This document shows, in pieces, positions 48,583 to 57,924 of a stretch of DNA of 64,000 nt. Position 1 is the first letter of the stretch. Each line of letters starts with the position of its first letter. The position numbers and the translations under genes were made by a program. The DNA is taken from contig NZ_UGYM01000002.1 in the NCBI RefSeq assembly GCF_900456975.1, positions 4,092,001 to 4,156,000 on the forward strand. The letters run 5' to 3'. Under the pieces are notes generated by a model that was not told the DNA's origin, did no database searches, and worked only from the letters and a program-made list of their open reading frames with translations. The stretch comes from Shewanella baltica. GTDB lineage: Bacteria > Pseudomonadota > Gammaproteobacteria > Enterobacterales > Shewanellaceae.

Positions 48583-50015
48583 TTAACGATGGGTAACAAC
48601 AGCCGCATAGTCACAACCTCACTCTCGCTGGGCTCAAGTGAAAGATCGCCACCGTGTGCGCGAGCAATTTCTCTGGCTAAACTTAACCCTAAACCACTGC
48701 CGGATATCCCTTGGGTATAAGCGGGTTCTCCGCGGTAAAAACGATTAAACAGTTTGACCCTAACGTCGTTTAATATCGGAAGGCAAAAATTGCTAATCAC
48801 CACCTCTATAACAGACTCGTTTTGGCGGGTGTGAATAGTCACAACTTTGTGAGTAAGGCTATAACGCATTACGTTTACGAGCAGATTATTTAACAGCTGC
48901 TTCAACAACACAATATCGCCTTTAGTGATTAAATCTTTCTCAATCTCACAATCAAGCTCCAGTTCATCCGACAACAAGGTCATATCGGCAATCAACTCAT
49001 CGACTAATTCAGTAATGTTTATCGGCTCAAAATGCAACGCCATAGAGCCAGAATCCGCCTGTGATAGCAGCAACAATTTACGGGTCATGGCTGACAAATG
49101 CCCCACTTCATCAAGAATGGCATTGAGATCTAATTGCGATGGGTTTTCAGACAATACAGCTTGTTCAAGCTTGCCTCTTAGCACTGTGAGTGGTGTTTTT
49201 AGCTCATGAGCTGCATCCGCAGTAAAACGAGAAACTTGTCGAAAACTGTCCTCTAAGCGATCGAGCATCGTATTGTATGCATCAATCAACATTTTGAACT
49301 CTTTGTCTTCTTTATGCTCAGGTAAACGGTGACTAAGATCTTTTTGGGTCACCTTATCCATTGCTTTATGTAATCTATTTATTGGTCTAATCGTATTGGT
49401 CGCGATAAACCATGCCCCTAGAATACTGAGCAGTAGAGAAAAAGGAATAACCACAATCAGCGCTGCCTGCAAGGTGCTCGTTAACTGGCTAGTGGTAGCA
49501 GCAACATCCACAGCGATAAAGCTTTGTTGGTTTGATGCTTGAAATAAACTGGCTCGCCATTGGTTTTGCTGATGTTCAAAAAAGGCAAATTGACAAACAG
49601 CGTTGGCTTTATTGTTATCGGTTAACGCTAGTGGCTCAGCGCTCACCCAATGTAAGCGACTTATAACATCTTGTACGTCTCCCCCCGTTGGCGCGGTTAT
49701 GAACCCTTGCTCCACAGAGCCTACTGAGATCATTAATTGGTTAGGTGAACTAACTCGCAACTTGTCCGTTAAATCAGTCATTAACCGGCTACCAGAAAGC
49801 GAAGTATCGCGTAAATTACTTATATTGTCAGCGGAGTTATTTACATCAAGCAATGTACGTTTGGGTATTAAGCGTTTTGCTTCCATACAAAGGCGAGAAT
49901 CAAGGTTAGTCAATTCTACGGTCATAATACGCGACCAACTTAAGCTAATAACCAACGTAAGCACAGCTGTCACGGTTAAAATAGATATGGCAAAAATACG
50001 AGTTCGAAAATACAT
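48579..50015 (-). CDS. two-component sensor histidine kinase, CusS-like layout
   Basis: 478 residues. An N-terminal membrane helix (about 8-27), a periplasmic sensor of about 150 residues, a second helix (about 184-206), HAMP (about 207-260) and a HisKA domain with phospho-His270 in AAHELKTPL follow. The ATPase domain has the G box GISGSGLGLSLAREIARAHGG. In the N-box region I read LLNNLLVNVMRYS, fitting. The periplasmic part contains a few His and Cys but no known metal motif that I can name. Starts nine bases after the response regulator gene; cognate pair. Confidence 0.92.
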   Translation of the reverse strand: MYFRTRIFAISILTVTAVLTLVISLSWSRIMTVELTNLDSRLCMEAKRLIPKRTLLDVNNSADNISNLRDTSLSGSRLMTDLTDKLRVSSPNQLMISVGSVEQGFITAPTGGDVQDVISRLHWVSAEPLALTDNNKANAVCQFAFFEHQQNQWRASLFQASNQQSFIAVDVAATTSQLTSTLQAALIVVIPFSLLLSILGAWFIATNTIRPINRLHKAMDKVTQKDLSHRLPEHKEDKEFKMLIDAYNTMLDRLEDSFRQVSRFTADAAHELKTPLTVLRGKLEQAVLSENPSQLDLNAILDEVGHLSAMTRKLLLLSQADSGSMALHFEPINITELVDELIADMTLLSDELELDCEIEKDLITKGDIVLLKQLLNNLLVNVMRYSLTHKVVTIHTRQNESVIEVVISNFCLPILNDVRVKLFNRFYRGEPAYTQGISGSGLGLSLAREIARAHGGDLSLEPSESEVVTMRLLLPIVK

Positions 50016-50024
50016 ATTAAAACC

Positions 50025-50708
50025 TTATCGAATGCTCAGGCGATAACCTGTGCCGCGGATCGACTCAATGGCGCCGACCATTTTTCCGGCCTTCTCTAAT
50101 GAAGCCATTTTACTGCGGATGCGTTTAATGCACACATCAACAACATTGGTACAAGGATCAAAGTCGTATCCCCAAACATGCTCCAACAACTGCCCCCGGG
50201 TTAATACTTGGTTAGGTGAACGCATTAAGTGTTCAAGCAAGCTAAATTCTCGGCTAGTGAGTTCGACTGATTGACCCTGACAATTAATGCTTCGATTAAT
50301 ACAATCAAGTTGCAACGCGCCTACCTCAACGACATGCTGTTGTGTGCCGCCATGCCGTCGAAGCAAGGCTTGAATCCGAGCATGCAACTCTTCAACATAA
50401 AACGGTTTTGCTAAGTAATCATCAGCGCCCATGTCTAACCCTTGAACGCGATCACCCAATTCATTACGTGCCGTAAGCAGAATAATGGGCGTATCGACAC
50501 CTTGTTGACGCAGCGAACGAAGAATATCCAAACCATCTCTGCCCGGTAGCATAATGTCGAGAATAATCACATCATGAGTATTATTACTTGCCGCCTGATA
50601 ACCTTGATTGCCATCGGCACAATGAGTGACGTTGAAATGTTTGGCACGCAAACCTTCACAGATAAAATCTGCAATTTTTTGTTCATCTTCGACAAGCAAT
50701 ACGTTCAT
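50025..50708 (-). CDS. OmpR/PhoB-family response regulator, CusR-like
   Basis: 227 residues. Receiver domain with acidic pocket VEDE, phospho-acceptor Asp51 in ILDIMLPGRDG, the Thr in LLTARNE and the Lys in YLAKPF. The C-terminal winged helix has VELTSREFSLLEHLMRSPNQ, RGQLLEHVWGYDFDP and VDVCIKRIRSKM. The overall length and motifs are those of CusR/CopR-type heavy-metal regulators. The palindrome 64 bases upstream of its ATG matches the CusR box, so it probably controls its own gene and the PEBP-macAB unit. Confidence 0.92.
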   Translation of the reverse strand: MNVLLVEDEQKIADFICEGLRAKHFNVTHCADGNQGYQAASNNTHDVIILDIMLPGRDGLDILRSLRQQGVDTPIILLTARNELGDRVQGLDMGADDYLAKPFYVEELHARIQALLRRHGGTQQHVVEVGALQLDCINRSINCQGQSVELTSREFSLLEHLMRSPNQVLTRGQLLEHVWGYDFDPCTNVVDVCIKRIRSKMASLEKAGKMVGAIESIRGTGYRLSIR

Positions 50709-50771
50709 TGAGTTTTATCCTTGGGAAACACTTAAAAGTATCTCACCTGACGCACCGTACCCACAACCTAT

Positions 50772-50787
50772 ATGACAACATTGTCAT
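50772..50787 (-). promoter_or_regulatory. CusR-box-like operator upstream of response regulator
   Basis: ATGACAACATTGTCAT, seven-base arms and a two-base centre, flanked by A/T as in the E. coli CusR box. A further half-site CTTGTCATA lies at 50802-50810 and directly abuts the IS5 left end. Confidence 0.75.
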
Positions 50788-50810
50788 TTAAGAAATTAAG
50801 ACTTGTCATA

Positions 50811-51868
50811 GGCCTTGTTTCCTAAATAGGTTGAACTAAAACCGTAGCCGCAGATCTGATCGGCATCGCCTATCAACTTACCCATCAACCGTGTCAAAAC
50901 CTCACTATAAAACAACCAACTGGAAGCAATACAACCAAGCCTTAATCAACCGCGGTTCACTTACCTTCTGGATTGATGAGGATGCAATTGCTAAGTGGAA
51001 AGCCAAAGTCGAGCAGCCCAAGAAAGGTCGCCCTCGAGTGTTTAGCGACTTGGCCATTACCACTGCGTTGATGGTCAAGCGTATTTTCTCTATGCCACTG
51101 CGAGCCTTACAAGGCTTCATCAATTCAGTGTTTAAACTGGGTGACATCCCATTATCTTGCCCGCATTACACCTGCATCAGTAAACGCGCGAAAACGGTCA
51201 ATATTGCTTTTAAAACCAAGACTCGCGGCGCCATTAAGCACTTAGCTATCGACTCAACAGGCTTGAAGGTCTATGGCGAAGGTGAGTGGAAAGTGAAGAA
51301 ACATGGTACAGATGGAAAGCGCCGAGTGTGGCGTAAACTGCATATTGCCGTAGATACACATAGCCATGAAATTATTGCCGCAGAACTCAGTTTATCAGGT
51401 GTCACAGACGCTGAAGTGATGCCCAATTTACTTAAGCAAACCCATCGAAAAATCCGTAATATCTCGGGTGATGGTGCTTACGACACGAAAGCCTGTCACG
51501 AAGCCGTTCGTCGAAAACGCGCTTTAGTGCTCATTCCACCTAGGGAAGGTGCTGCGCTATGGGAACAAGGGCATCCACGAAACTTAGCCGTCAGTTGGCA
51601 ACAGCTTCATGGCTCAAATAAGCAGTGGAAAAAACGGTATGGTTATCATCGCCGTTCAATCTCAGAAACCGCCATGTACAGGGTAAAACAACTGCTAGGA
51701 GGCACGTTGAGCATGCGGAATTATAACGCTCAGGTGGGAGAAACTTACGCGATGATTAGGGCTTTGAACAAGCTTACTGGGCTAGGTATGCCTGAAACCC
51801 ACTATGTAGCTTGATATTTGAACAATGATGAGAGTTTTGTTCGCTGACTCGATTTAGGAAACAAAGCC
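50811..51868 (+). mobile_element. IS5-family (IS903-like) insertion sequence
   Basis: 1058 bp. Inverted ends GGCCTTGTTTCCTAAAT (from 50811) and GGCTTTGTTTCCTAAAT (inward from 51868 on the other strand) differ at one base. One transposase gene. The nine bases outside each end, CTTGTCATA and ATTTTCGAC, do not match, so no target duplication is visible. Confidence 0.9.
50891..51814 (+). CDS. IS5-family transposase
   Basis: 307-residue DDE transposase from a GTG start. Catalytic segments: LAIDSTGLKVYGEGEWKV (first Asp), ISGDGAYDTK (second Asp) and RRSISETAMYRVKQLLGG (Glu). The N-terminal WKQYNQALINRGSLTFWID phrase is typical of the IS903 group. It appears intact. Confidence 0.94.
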   Translation: MSKPHYKTTNWKQYNQALINRGSLTFWIDEDAIAKWKAKVEQPKKGRPRVFSDLAITTALMVKRIFSMPLRALQGFINSVFKLGDIPLSCPHYTCISKRAKTVNIAFKTKTRGAIKHLAIDSTGLKVYGEGEWKVKKHGTDGKRRVWRKLHIAVDTHSHEIIAAELSLSGVTDAEVMPNLLKQTHRKIRNISGDGAYDTKACHEAVRRKRALVLIPPREGAALWEQGHPRNLAVSWQQLHGSNKQWKKRYGYHRRSISETAMYRVKQLLGGTLSMRNYNAQVGETYAMIRALNKLTGLGMPETHYVA

Positions 51869-51952
51869 ATTTTCGACATATGATGCACCTATTATCTACA
51901 CATATTTATGTATAATTCCTAGGCTAATTTTTTGTCAACACATTTTAATGAT

Positions 51953-51987
51953 AAAAACAAAAAAGGCCTGTATAAACAGACCTCTTC
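51953..51987 (-). terminator. intrinsic terminator of ssb
   Basis: Read on the minus strand, AGGTCTGT pairs with ACAGGCCT (one mismatch) and is followed by TTTTTTGTTTTT. It lies about 35 bases past the ssb stop. Confidence 0.8.
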
Positions 51988-52021
51988 TAGCTTTAATCAA
52001 CATTTACTATTTATGTATTCC

Positions 52022-52726
52022 TCAGAACGGAATATCGTCATCCCAGCCATCATCCAAATCTGGAGTGAAGTTTTGCTGTGGTTGTGGTGCTGGACGTTGT
52101 GCCGGTGCTGCTGGCGCTTGGTAAGCAGGCGCTGGAGCGGCTTGTGGCTTAGGCGCATAACCACCTTGTTGTGGTTGAGCTTGTTGCTGTCCATATTGCT
52201 GCTGAGCAGGTGCTGGCGCAGCATATTGTTGCTGAGCTGGCGCTTGGTAAGCAGGTGCAGCTTGAGGCGCTGGCGCATATTGATTTTGCGCTGGTGCCGC
52301 TTGTTGTGGTGCAGATTGGTAACCTGCGTTTTGTGGCATGCCGCCGCCCATTGGCGCGCCTTGTGCTTGGCCACCTTGACCACGGCTACCTAGCATTTGC
52401 ATGCTACCGCTTTGGTCGATAACCACTTCAGTGCTGTAACGGTCTTGACCGCTTTGGTCTTTCCACTTACGGGTTTGCAGTTTACCTTCAAGGTAAACCT
52501 GTGAACCTTTACGCAGGTATTCACCTGTAATTTCAGCTAATTTGCCGAACAGAACCACACGGTGCCATTCAGTACGCTCTTGCTGTTGACCTTGTTGGTC
52601 TTTCCACGATTCGCTGGTCGCAACTGTGATGTTAGCGACTGCATTACCGTTTGGCATATAACGCACTTCTGGATCTTGTCCCAAATTGCCAACCAAAATT
52701 ACCTTGTTAACACCACGACTGGCCAT
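52022..52726 (-). CDS. ssb: single-stranded DNA-binding protein
   Basis: 234 residues. The N-terminal OB fold (about 1-115) has [33 protein letters not shown] and [15 protein letters not shown] long low-complexity linker rich in Ala, Gln, Pro and Tyr follows. The acidic tip [12 protein letters not shown] recruits repair and replication partners. Its linker is longer than in E. coli SSB (178 residues). I saw no clear LexA box upstream. Confidence 0.97.
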   Translation of the reverse strand: MASRGVNKVILVGNLGQDPEVRYMPNGNAVANITVATSESWKDQQGQQQERTEWHRVVLFGKLAEITGEYLRKGSQVYLEGKLQTRKWKDQSGQDRYSTEVVIDQSGSMQMLGSRGQGGQAQGAPMGGGMPQNAGYQSAPQQAAPAQNQYAPAPQAAPAYQAPAQQQYAAPAPAQQQYGQQQAQPQQGGYAPKPQAAPAPAYQAPAAPAQRPAPQPQQNFTPDLDDGWDDDIPF

Positions 52727-52835
52727 TGAAATCTCCTGCGATTCTTTAAATAATCTATTAATTCAGTATGTTGTTTATCTGTGTCGCCATAGAGGAAAAT
52801 CAGCTTCCCCAAATACCACACGGCGGACCCAGATA

Positions 52836-54203
52836 TTATTGAGCAGAGCCTAACACAGCTCGTGCTTCTCTTAAATCGAAATGCTCATCAACCTTTAAGT
52901 AAGCCACTTTCTCGTCCAACACGACGATCGCTTCGACGACGCCCATCAGCTGTGATAACTGAGCCGCCATATCCCGCGCTTGTGCCTTGTCTTTGACTTC
53001 GGCTTCTAAGGTGTAACTCTTTAACAGCACGGGATTTTCCATGCCCAATGTCAGGAATAACCAAATAGACATTAAGATCACAGCAACAATAAACACCCCG
53101 ACCGCGCCCACTAATTGGAAGGCGCCACCGCCCAGCATACCACCACAAAAGGCCCCTAAAAACTGGCTAGTGGAATACACGCCCATGGCCGAACCTTTTT
53201 CACCGACGGGGCAAAATTTGGCAATCAAACTGGGCAATGAGGCTTCTAAATAGTTAAAGCCAGTGAAAAACAGCACCACGGCAAAGCTCAACACCCATAA
53301 GTTGTTAGAGAATAAAGCCATCGCCAGCAGCGCCACTATCATGATCACTAAGGCGATTTGGAACATAGCTTTAGTATTCTTACGTTTAACCCCAATGATG
53401 ATTAACGGCACCATCAGGAAAAACGCGCCCACAAAAGCGGGGAAATACAGCATCCAGTGTTTTTCTTTCACGAGCCCCGCATCCACCAGATCCAGCGGCA
53501 AGGCCACGAATACTGCAGTTAACACTAAATGCAGAATAAAAATCCCCGCATCGAGTCTAAACAACTGGGGATCGGTCAACATACGCTTGAGTCTGGCAGG
53601 CGTGGCTAACGTGTCACCCTTAGGCGCGTGGGAAATCGGATTCGGTACTAAAAATTGCACGATCAACATGCCCGTCACAGCGAGAATCGCCGTGAGGAAA
53701 AATAGGCCTGATAAGCCCACATGTTGTGCCACAATCGGGCCGACCAGTAAGGACAGCGCAAAAGAGCCGCCGATACACATGCCGATAATCGCCATGACCT
53801 TAGTACGCTGTTCATCGCGGGTTAAATCCGCTGCCAGCGCCAACACGGCTGCGGCAATCGCGCCCATGCCCTGCACTGCGCGACCAAACACCACGCCGTA
53901 AATCGAATCAGCGTTGGCGGCAATCAAGCTACCAATGGCAAACAGCACCAGACCGATAAGAATAATCGGCTTGCGACCATATTTGTCAGATAAAATCCCC
54001 ATGGGGATTTGCAGCACAGCTTGAGTCAGACCGTAGGCGCCGATAGCAATACCGACCCACAGCGGCGAGAAGCCTTCGAGGTGCTGACCATAAAGTGCAA
54101 AGACGGGCATGATCATAAACAAGCCCATCATGCGTAAACCAAATACACTGGCTAAAGAAAACGCGACTTTTTTCTCAGTACCCGAAAGTCCGTTGTTACC
54201 CAT
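52836..54203 (-). CDS. MFS transporter with C-terminal soluble domain, YajR-like
   Basis: 455 residues. Twelve hydrophobic helices with the MFS motif A GILSDKYGRKPIILIGL and motif phrases such as GRAVQGMGAIAAAVLAL. The last 65 residues are soluble (LEAEVKDKAQARDMAAQLSQ to ARAVLGSAQ) and fit the ferredoxin-like YAM domain seen in E. coli YajR (454 residues). Substrate unknown. It lies between ssb and uvrA with uvrA divergent. Confidence 0.88.
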   Translation of the reverse strand: MGNNGLSGTEKKVAFSLASVFGLRMMGLFMIMPVFALYGQHLEGFSPLWVGIAIGAYGLTQAVLQIPMGILSDKYGRKPIILIGLVLFAIGSLIAANADSIYGVVFGRAVQGMGAIAAAVLALAADLTRDEQRTKVMAIIGMCIGGSFALSLLVGPIVAQHVGLSGLFFLTAILAVTGMLIVQFLVPNPISHAPKGDTLATPARLKRMLTDPQLFRLDAGIFILHLVLTAVFVALPLDLVDAGLVKEKHWMLYFPAFVGAFFLMVPLIIIGVKRKNTKAMFQIALVIMIVALLAMALFSNNLWVLSFAVVLFFTGFNYLEASLPSLIAKFCPVGEKGSAMGVYSTSQFLGAFCGGMLGGGAFQLVGAVGVFIVAVILMSIWLFLTLGMENPVLLKSYTLEAEVKDKAQARDMAAQLSQLMGVVEAIVVLDEKVAYLKVDEHFDLREARAVLGSAQ

Positions 54204-54618
54204 GATTTTGCCCTGGATTGAAGTCTTTTAAGGGGCGCATGTTACCACACCCAAAAGGATTTGCTCAAAAGGAAATAGTGGCCTAAACCACTGCCTGTAC
54301 AGTTAACTTTTATCCCGATTATCACGGACCTATATTGACCGTGCTCGGGTTAACATGTTTATTTTTCTGCCCTATTTAACGCTCAGGCACAGGGAAACGA
54401 GTCTAACATAGTGTTCACATTTGTCCTGTGAGTCAGTACGCAACAACCGCATTAATCTTAGTTAATCCACTCGGTACATAACTGCCACTGTCAGCAAGGT
54501 GATTAAAAGCCAGTGCCAGCCCTAGGATTGGTGCCGATCACAGAATCAACTAAACTCAGCCGCGGAACTGTGCGATACTTATGCTCATTTTTTTAAGCAT
54601 ATGGCATTAGAGCGATAG
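54204..54618. promoter_or_regulatory. divergent MFS-uvrA control region with long inverted repeat
   Basis: 415 bases without a gene. At 54302-54355 an imperfect inverted repeat combines GTTAAC ends, CCCGA/TCGGG and CACGG/CCGTG arms. I found no convincing LexA operator (CTG-N10-CAG); CTGCCTGTACAG near 54290 has the wrong spacing. Confidence 0.5.
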
Positions 54619-57501
54619 ATGGATAAGATTGAAATACGCGGCGCACGCACCCACAATCTCAAGAATATCAACCTGACTATCCCAAGGGATAAACTGATTG
54701 TCATCACGGGCTTATCGGGATCTGGCAAATCCTCCCTTGCTTTCGATACTTTATATGCCGAGGGCCAGCGACGTTACGTCGAGTCCCTGTCAGCCTATGC
54801 TCGCCAATTTTTGAGTTTGATGGAAAAGCCCGATGTGGACCATATCGAAGGCTTAAGCCCAGCGATATCCATAGAGCAAAAATCCACCTCCCATAACCCA
54901 CGTTCAACTGTGGGCACAATTACCGAAATTTACGATTACCTGCGTTTGATGTTTGCCCGCGTGGGTGAGCCGCGTTGTCCGACACACAATCAACCCTTGG
55001 CGGCGCAAACCGTCAGCCAAATGGTAGATAAAGTGTTAGAAATGCCCCAAGACAGCCGCTTGATGCTACTCGCGCCTGTGGTCAACGCCCGTAAGGGTGA
55101 ACACGTTAAATTGCTCGAAGGTCTATCGGCGCAGGGTTATATCCGTGCGCGTATCGACGGTGAAGTGTGTGATTTAACCGATCCGCCAACCTTAGACTTA
55201 CACGTTAAGCACACGATTGAAGTGGTCGTCGACCGTTTTAAAGTGCGTGACGATATCAAGCAACGCTTAGCGGAATCCTTTGAAACCGCACTAGAACTCT
55301 CCGGCGGCATCGCGACCGTTGCCACCATGGATGACGACACAGGTACTGGTAAAGCAAAAGGCGAAGAGCTGATCTTCTCGGCCAACTTCGCCTGCCCGCA
55401 CTGCGGATATTCGATGGCGGAATTAGAGCCAAGGATCTTCTCCTTTAACAATCCAGCCGGCGCGTGCCAAACCTGTGATGGTTTAGGAGTACAACAATTT
55501 TTCGATCCTGAGCGCGTGATCAGCAACACTGAGCTTTCACTGGCTGGCGGCGCGATTCGCGGCTGGGATAGACGCAACTTCTACTATTTCCAAATGCTCA
55601 GCTCACTCGCCGAACACTATAAGTTCGACGTCGAAGTGCCCTATGAGCAGCTCAGCGAAAAAGTCCGCAAAATCGTCCTGTACGGTTCAGGCAAAGATAG
55701 CATTGCCTTTAAGTACATCAACGATCGCGGCGATGTGGTGGTGCGTAATCACCCCTTCGAAGGCATTCTCAACAACATGGACAGGCGCTATCGCGAAACC
55801 GAAAGCAACTCGGTACGTGACGAATTAGCCAAGTTTATCAATACCCAAGCCTGCCAAAGCTGTGGTGGTTCGCGTCTACGCGAAGAAGCCCGTAACGTGT
55901 TTTTAGGCGATATCAATCTGCCGCAACTCACCACTTGGTCGATTGGCGAAGCCTTAGATTACTTCGAGAAAGTCGAGTTTAGCGGCCAAAAAGCGCAGAT
56001 CGCCGAGAAGATTTTAAAAGAAATCCGCGATCGCTTAGGTTTCCTCGTGAACGTGGGCCTCAATTATTTGAGCCTATCACGCTCGGCGGAAACCCTCTCG
56101 GGCGGTGAAGCCCAACGGATTCGACTCGCCAGCCAAATTGGTGCCGGACTTGTCGGCGTGATGTATGTGCTCGACGAACCTTCAATCGGCCTGCATCAAA
56201 GGGATAACGAACGTCTACTGCAAACCCTGATCCACCTGCGGGATTTGGGCAACACAGTAATTGTGGTTGAGCACGATGAAGATGCGATCCGCATGGCGGA
56301 TCACGTGATCGACATCGGCCCTGGCGCTGGCGTACACGGCGGCGAAGTGATTTGCGACGGCCCGATTGAGAAAATCATCGCCTGTGAAGAGTCAGTTACC
56401 GGACAATATATTTCCGGTAAGCGCTGCATTCATATCGATACGCCGCGTATTCCCTTCGACAAAACTCAAGTGATTGAGTTATTTGGCGCGCGCGGCAACA
56501 ACCTGCGCAATGTGGATTTAACCATACCGATTGGCCTCTTCACTTGTGTGACGGGCGTATCGGGTTCAGGTAAATCAACCTTAATCAACGATACCTTCTT
56601 CAAGATCGCCCATAGAATGCTCAACGGCGCGACTGTGGATGAGCCATCACCCTATGATCGTATCGAAGGGATGGAGCTGTGCGACAAAGTAGTCGATATC
56701 GACCAAAGCCCGATTGGCCGTACGCCACGCTCTAACCCTGCCACTTATACTGGCATCTTCACTCCAATTCGCGAGATTTTTGCTGGAACCCAAGAGTCAC
56801 GTACTCGCGGTTATCAAGTCGGCCGCTTCTCCTTTAACGTTAAAGGTGGCCGCTGTGAGGCTTGCCAAGGCGACGGCTTGATCAAGGTCGAAATGCACTT
56901 CCTACCCGATGTGTATGTGCCCTGCGATTCCTGTAAAGGTAAGCGCTACAACCGCGAAACCTTAGAAGTACGCTATAAAGGCAAGAATATTCACGAAGTA
57001 CTGCAGATGACAGTGGAAGATGCGCGCACTTTCTTCGATGCCGTACCTGCCATTGCCCGTAAGCTGCAAACTTTGATGGATGTAGGTTTGTCCTATGTGC
57101 GCCTCGGCCAAAGTGCGACCACACTTTCGGGCGGCGAAGCCCAAAGGGTGAAACTTGCCAAAGAGCTGTCTAAGCGTGACACGGGCCAAACCTTGTATAT
57201 CTTGGATGAACCGACCACGGGCTTACACTTTGCCGATATCCAATTGCTGCTCGATGTATTGCATCGTCTTAAATCCCACGGCAACACCATTGTGGTGATT
57301 GAGCATAATCTGGACGTGATAAAAACGGCTGACTGGATTATCGATTTAGGTCCAGAAGGCGGCGGTGGCGGCGGTATGATTTTAGCCACAGGCACGCCGG
57401 AAGAAGTCGCCGAGCATCCAATCTCCCACACAGCACGCTTCTTAAAGCCACTGCTAAAACGGGATATTGAAATGGCGAAGGCCAATAAAGCCAAGGCATA
57501 A
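54619..57501 (+). CDS. uvrA: excinuclease ABC subunit A
   Basis: 960 residues, damage-recognition ATPase of nucleotide excision repair. Two ABC modules: Walker [15 protein letters not shown] and [14 protein letters not shown]; signatures [14 protein letters not shown] and [15 protein letters not shown]; Walker [11 protein letters not shown] and [11 protein letters not shown]. Zinc cysteines appear in [10 protein letters not shown] with [17 protein letters not shown], and [10 protein letters not shown] with [13 protein letters not shown] preceded by AGAGCGAT only, a weak ribosome site. Closed by a terminator. Confidence 0.97.
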   Translation: MDKIEIRGARTHNLKNINLTIPRDKLIVITGLSGSGKSSLAFDTLYAEGQRRYVESLSAYARQFLSLMEKPDVDHIEGLSPAISIEQKSTSHNPRSTVGTITEIYDYLRLMFARVGEPRCPTHNQPLAAQTVSQMVDKVLEMPQDSRLMLLAPVVNARKGEHVKLLEGLSAQGYIRARIDGEVCDLTDPPTLDLHVKHTIEVVVDRFKVRDDIKQRLAESFETALELSGGIATVATMDDDTGTGKAKGEELIFSANFACPHCGYSMAELEPRIFSFNNPAGACQTCDGLGVQQFFDPERVISNTELSLAGGAIRGWDRRNFYYFQMLSSLAEHYKFDVEVPYEQLSEKVRKIVLYGSGKDSIAFKYINDRGDVVVRNHPFEGILNNMDRRYRETESNSVRDELAKFINTQACQSCGGSRLREEARNVFLGDINLPQLTTWSIGEALDYFEKVEFSGQKAQIAEKILKEIRDRLGFLVNVGLNYLSLSRSAETLSGGEAQRIRLASQIGAGLVGVMYVLDEPSIGLHQRDNERLLQTLIHLRDLGNTVIVVEHDEDAIRMADHVIDIGPGAGVHGGEVICDGPIEKIIACEESVTGQYISGKRCIHIDTPRIPFDKTQVIELFGARGNNLRNVDLTIPIGLFTCVTGVSGSGKSTLINDTFFKIAHRMLNGATVDEPSPYDRIEGMELCDKVVDIDQSPIGRTPRSNPATYTGIFTPIREIFAGTQESRTRGYQVGRFSFNVKGGRCEACQGDGLIKVEMHFLPDVYVPCDSCKGKRYNRETLEVRYKGKNIHEVLQMTVEDARTFFDAVPAIARKLQTLMDVGLSYVRLGQSATTLSGGEAQRVKLAKELSKRDTGQTLYILDEPTTGLHFADIQLLLDVLHRLKSHGNTIVVIEHNLDVIKTADWIIDLGPEGGGGGGMILATGTPEEVAEHPISHTARFLKPLLKRDIEMAKANKAKA

Positions 57502-57529
57502 GTTTCGAGCCCTTGGTCTGAGTACAGTA

Positions 57530-57565
57530 GAAGCGCAGTCGCATAAGCACTGCGCTTCTTTTTTT
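57530..57565 (+). terminator. intrinsic terminator of uvrA
   Basis: GAAGCGCAGT (57530-57539) pairs with ACTGCGCTTC (57549-57558) around a nine-base loop and continues in a seven-T run. Confidence 0.9.
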
Positions 57566-57924
57566 AGTTCAGCATGTTAAGTGCATAGTGCTAATTCTAG
57601 TGCTCGTTTTAAGCTCCAATGCTAACGATTCTGTATTCCAATAGGTTTAAGCTTCTATATAAGCTGCGATATAAGACAAGCTGGCGAATAAAGCCTAAGT
57701 TTGCAACATCTAGCCACTCTCTGTAATGGCACAATCTAAATCAGCCACATCAGCCACAGACATAAGATCAATCGACTCACGCAGCATATCGCCTTGGCTT
57801 ATATTCATCCCTCGTTGAATACGGCGCTGGTAAAACTCGACTTAGGTTGAATTCGGATCGGCTTTAAGCAAAGATGACAGTTATCTTCAGGCGAAGGCAT
57901 CAGTAATAAGGACAAGGAACATCC
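57566..57924. other. 359-base spacer before the M28 peptidase gene
   Basis: No gene-like frame or RNA seen. It must hold the peptidase promoter; CCAATACGG-type -10 elements are not decisive. Confidence 0.4.

Noticed and set aside
51932..52393. Leu/Trp/Arg-rich plus-strand frame
   Set aside because: It is the complement of the Gln/Ala/Pro-rich ssb linker, so its unusual composition is a shadow.
53263..53901. 212-codon plus-strand frame inside the MFS gene
   Set aside because: Antisense shadow of a hydrophobic membrane protein gene; low-complexity pattern rich in Thr, Ala and Pro with no domain.
54280..54300. Possible LexA (SOS) box upstream of uvrA
   Set aside because: CTGCCTGTACAG has CTG-N6-CAG, not the N10 spacing of LexA operators; none found upstream of ssb either.
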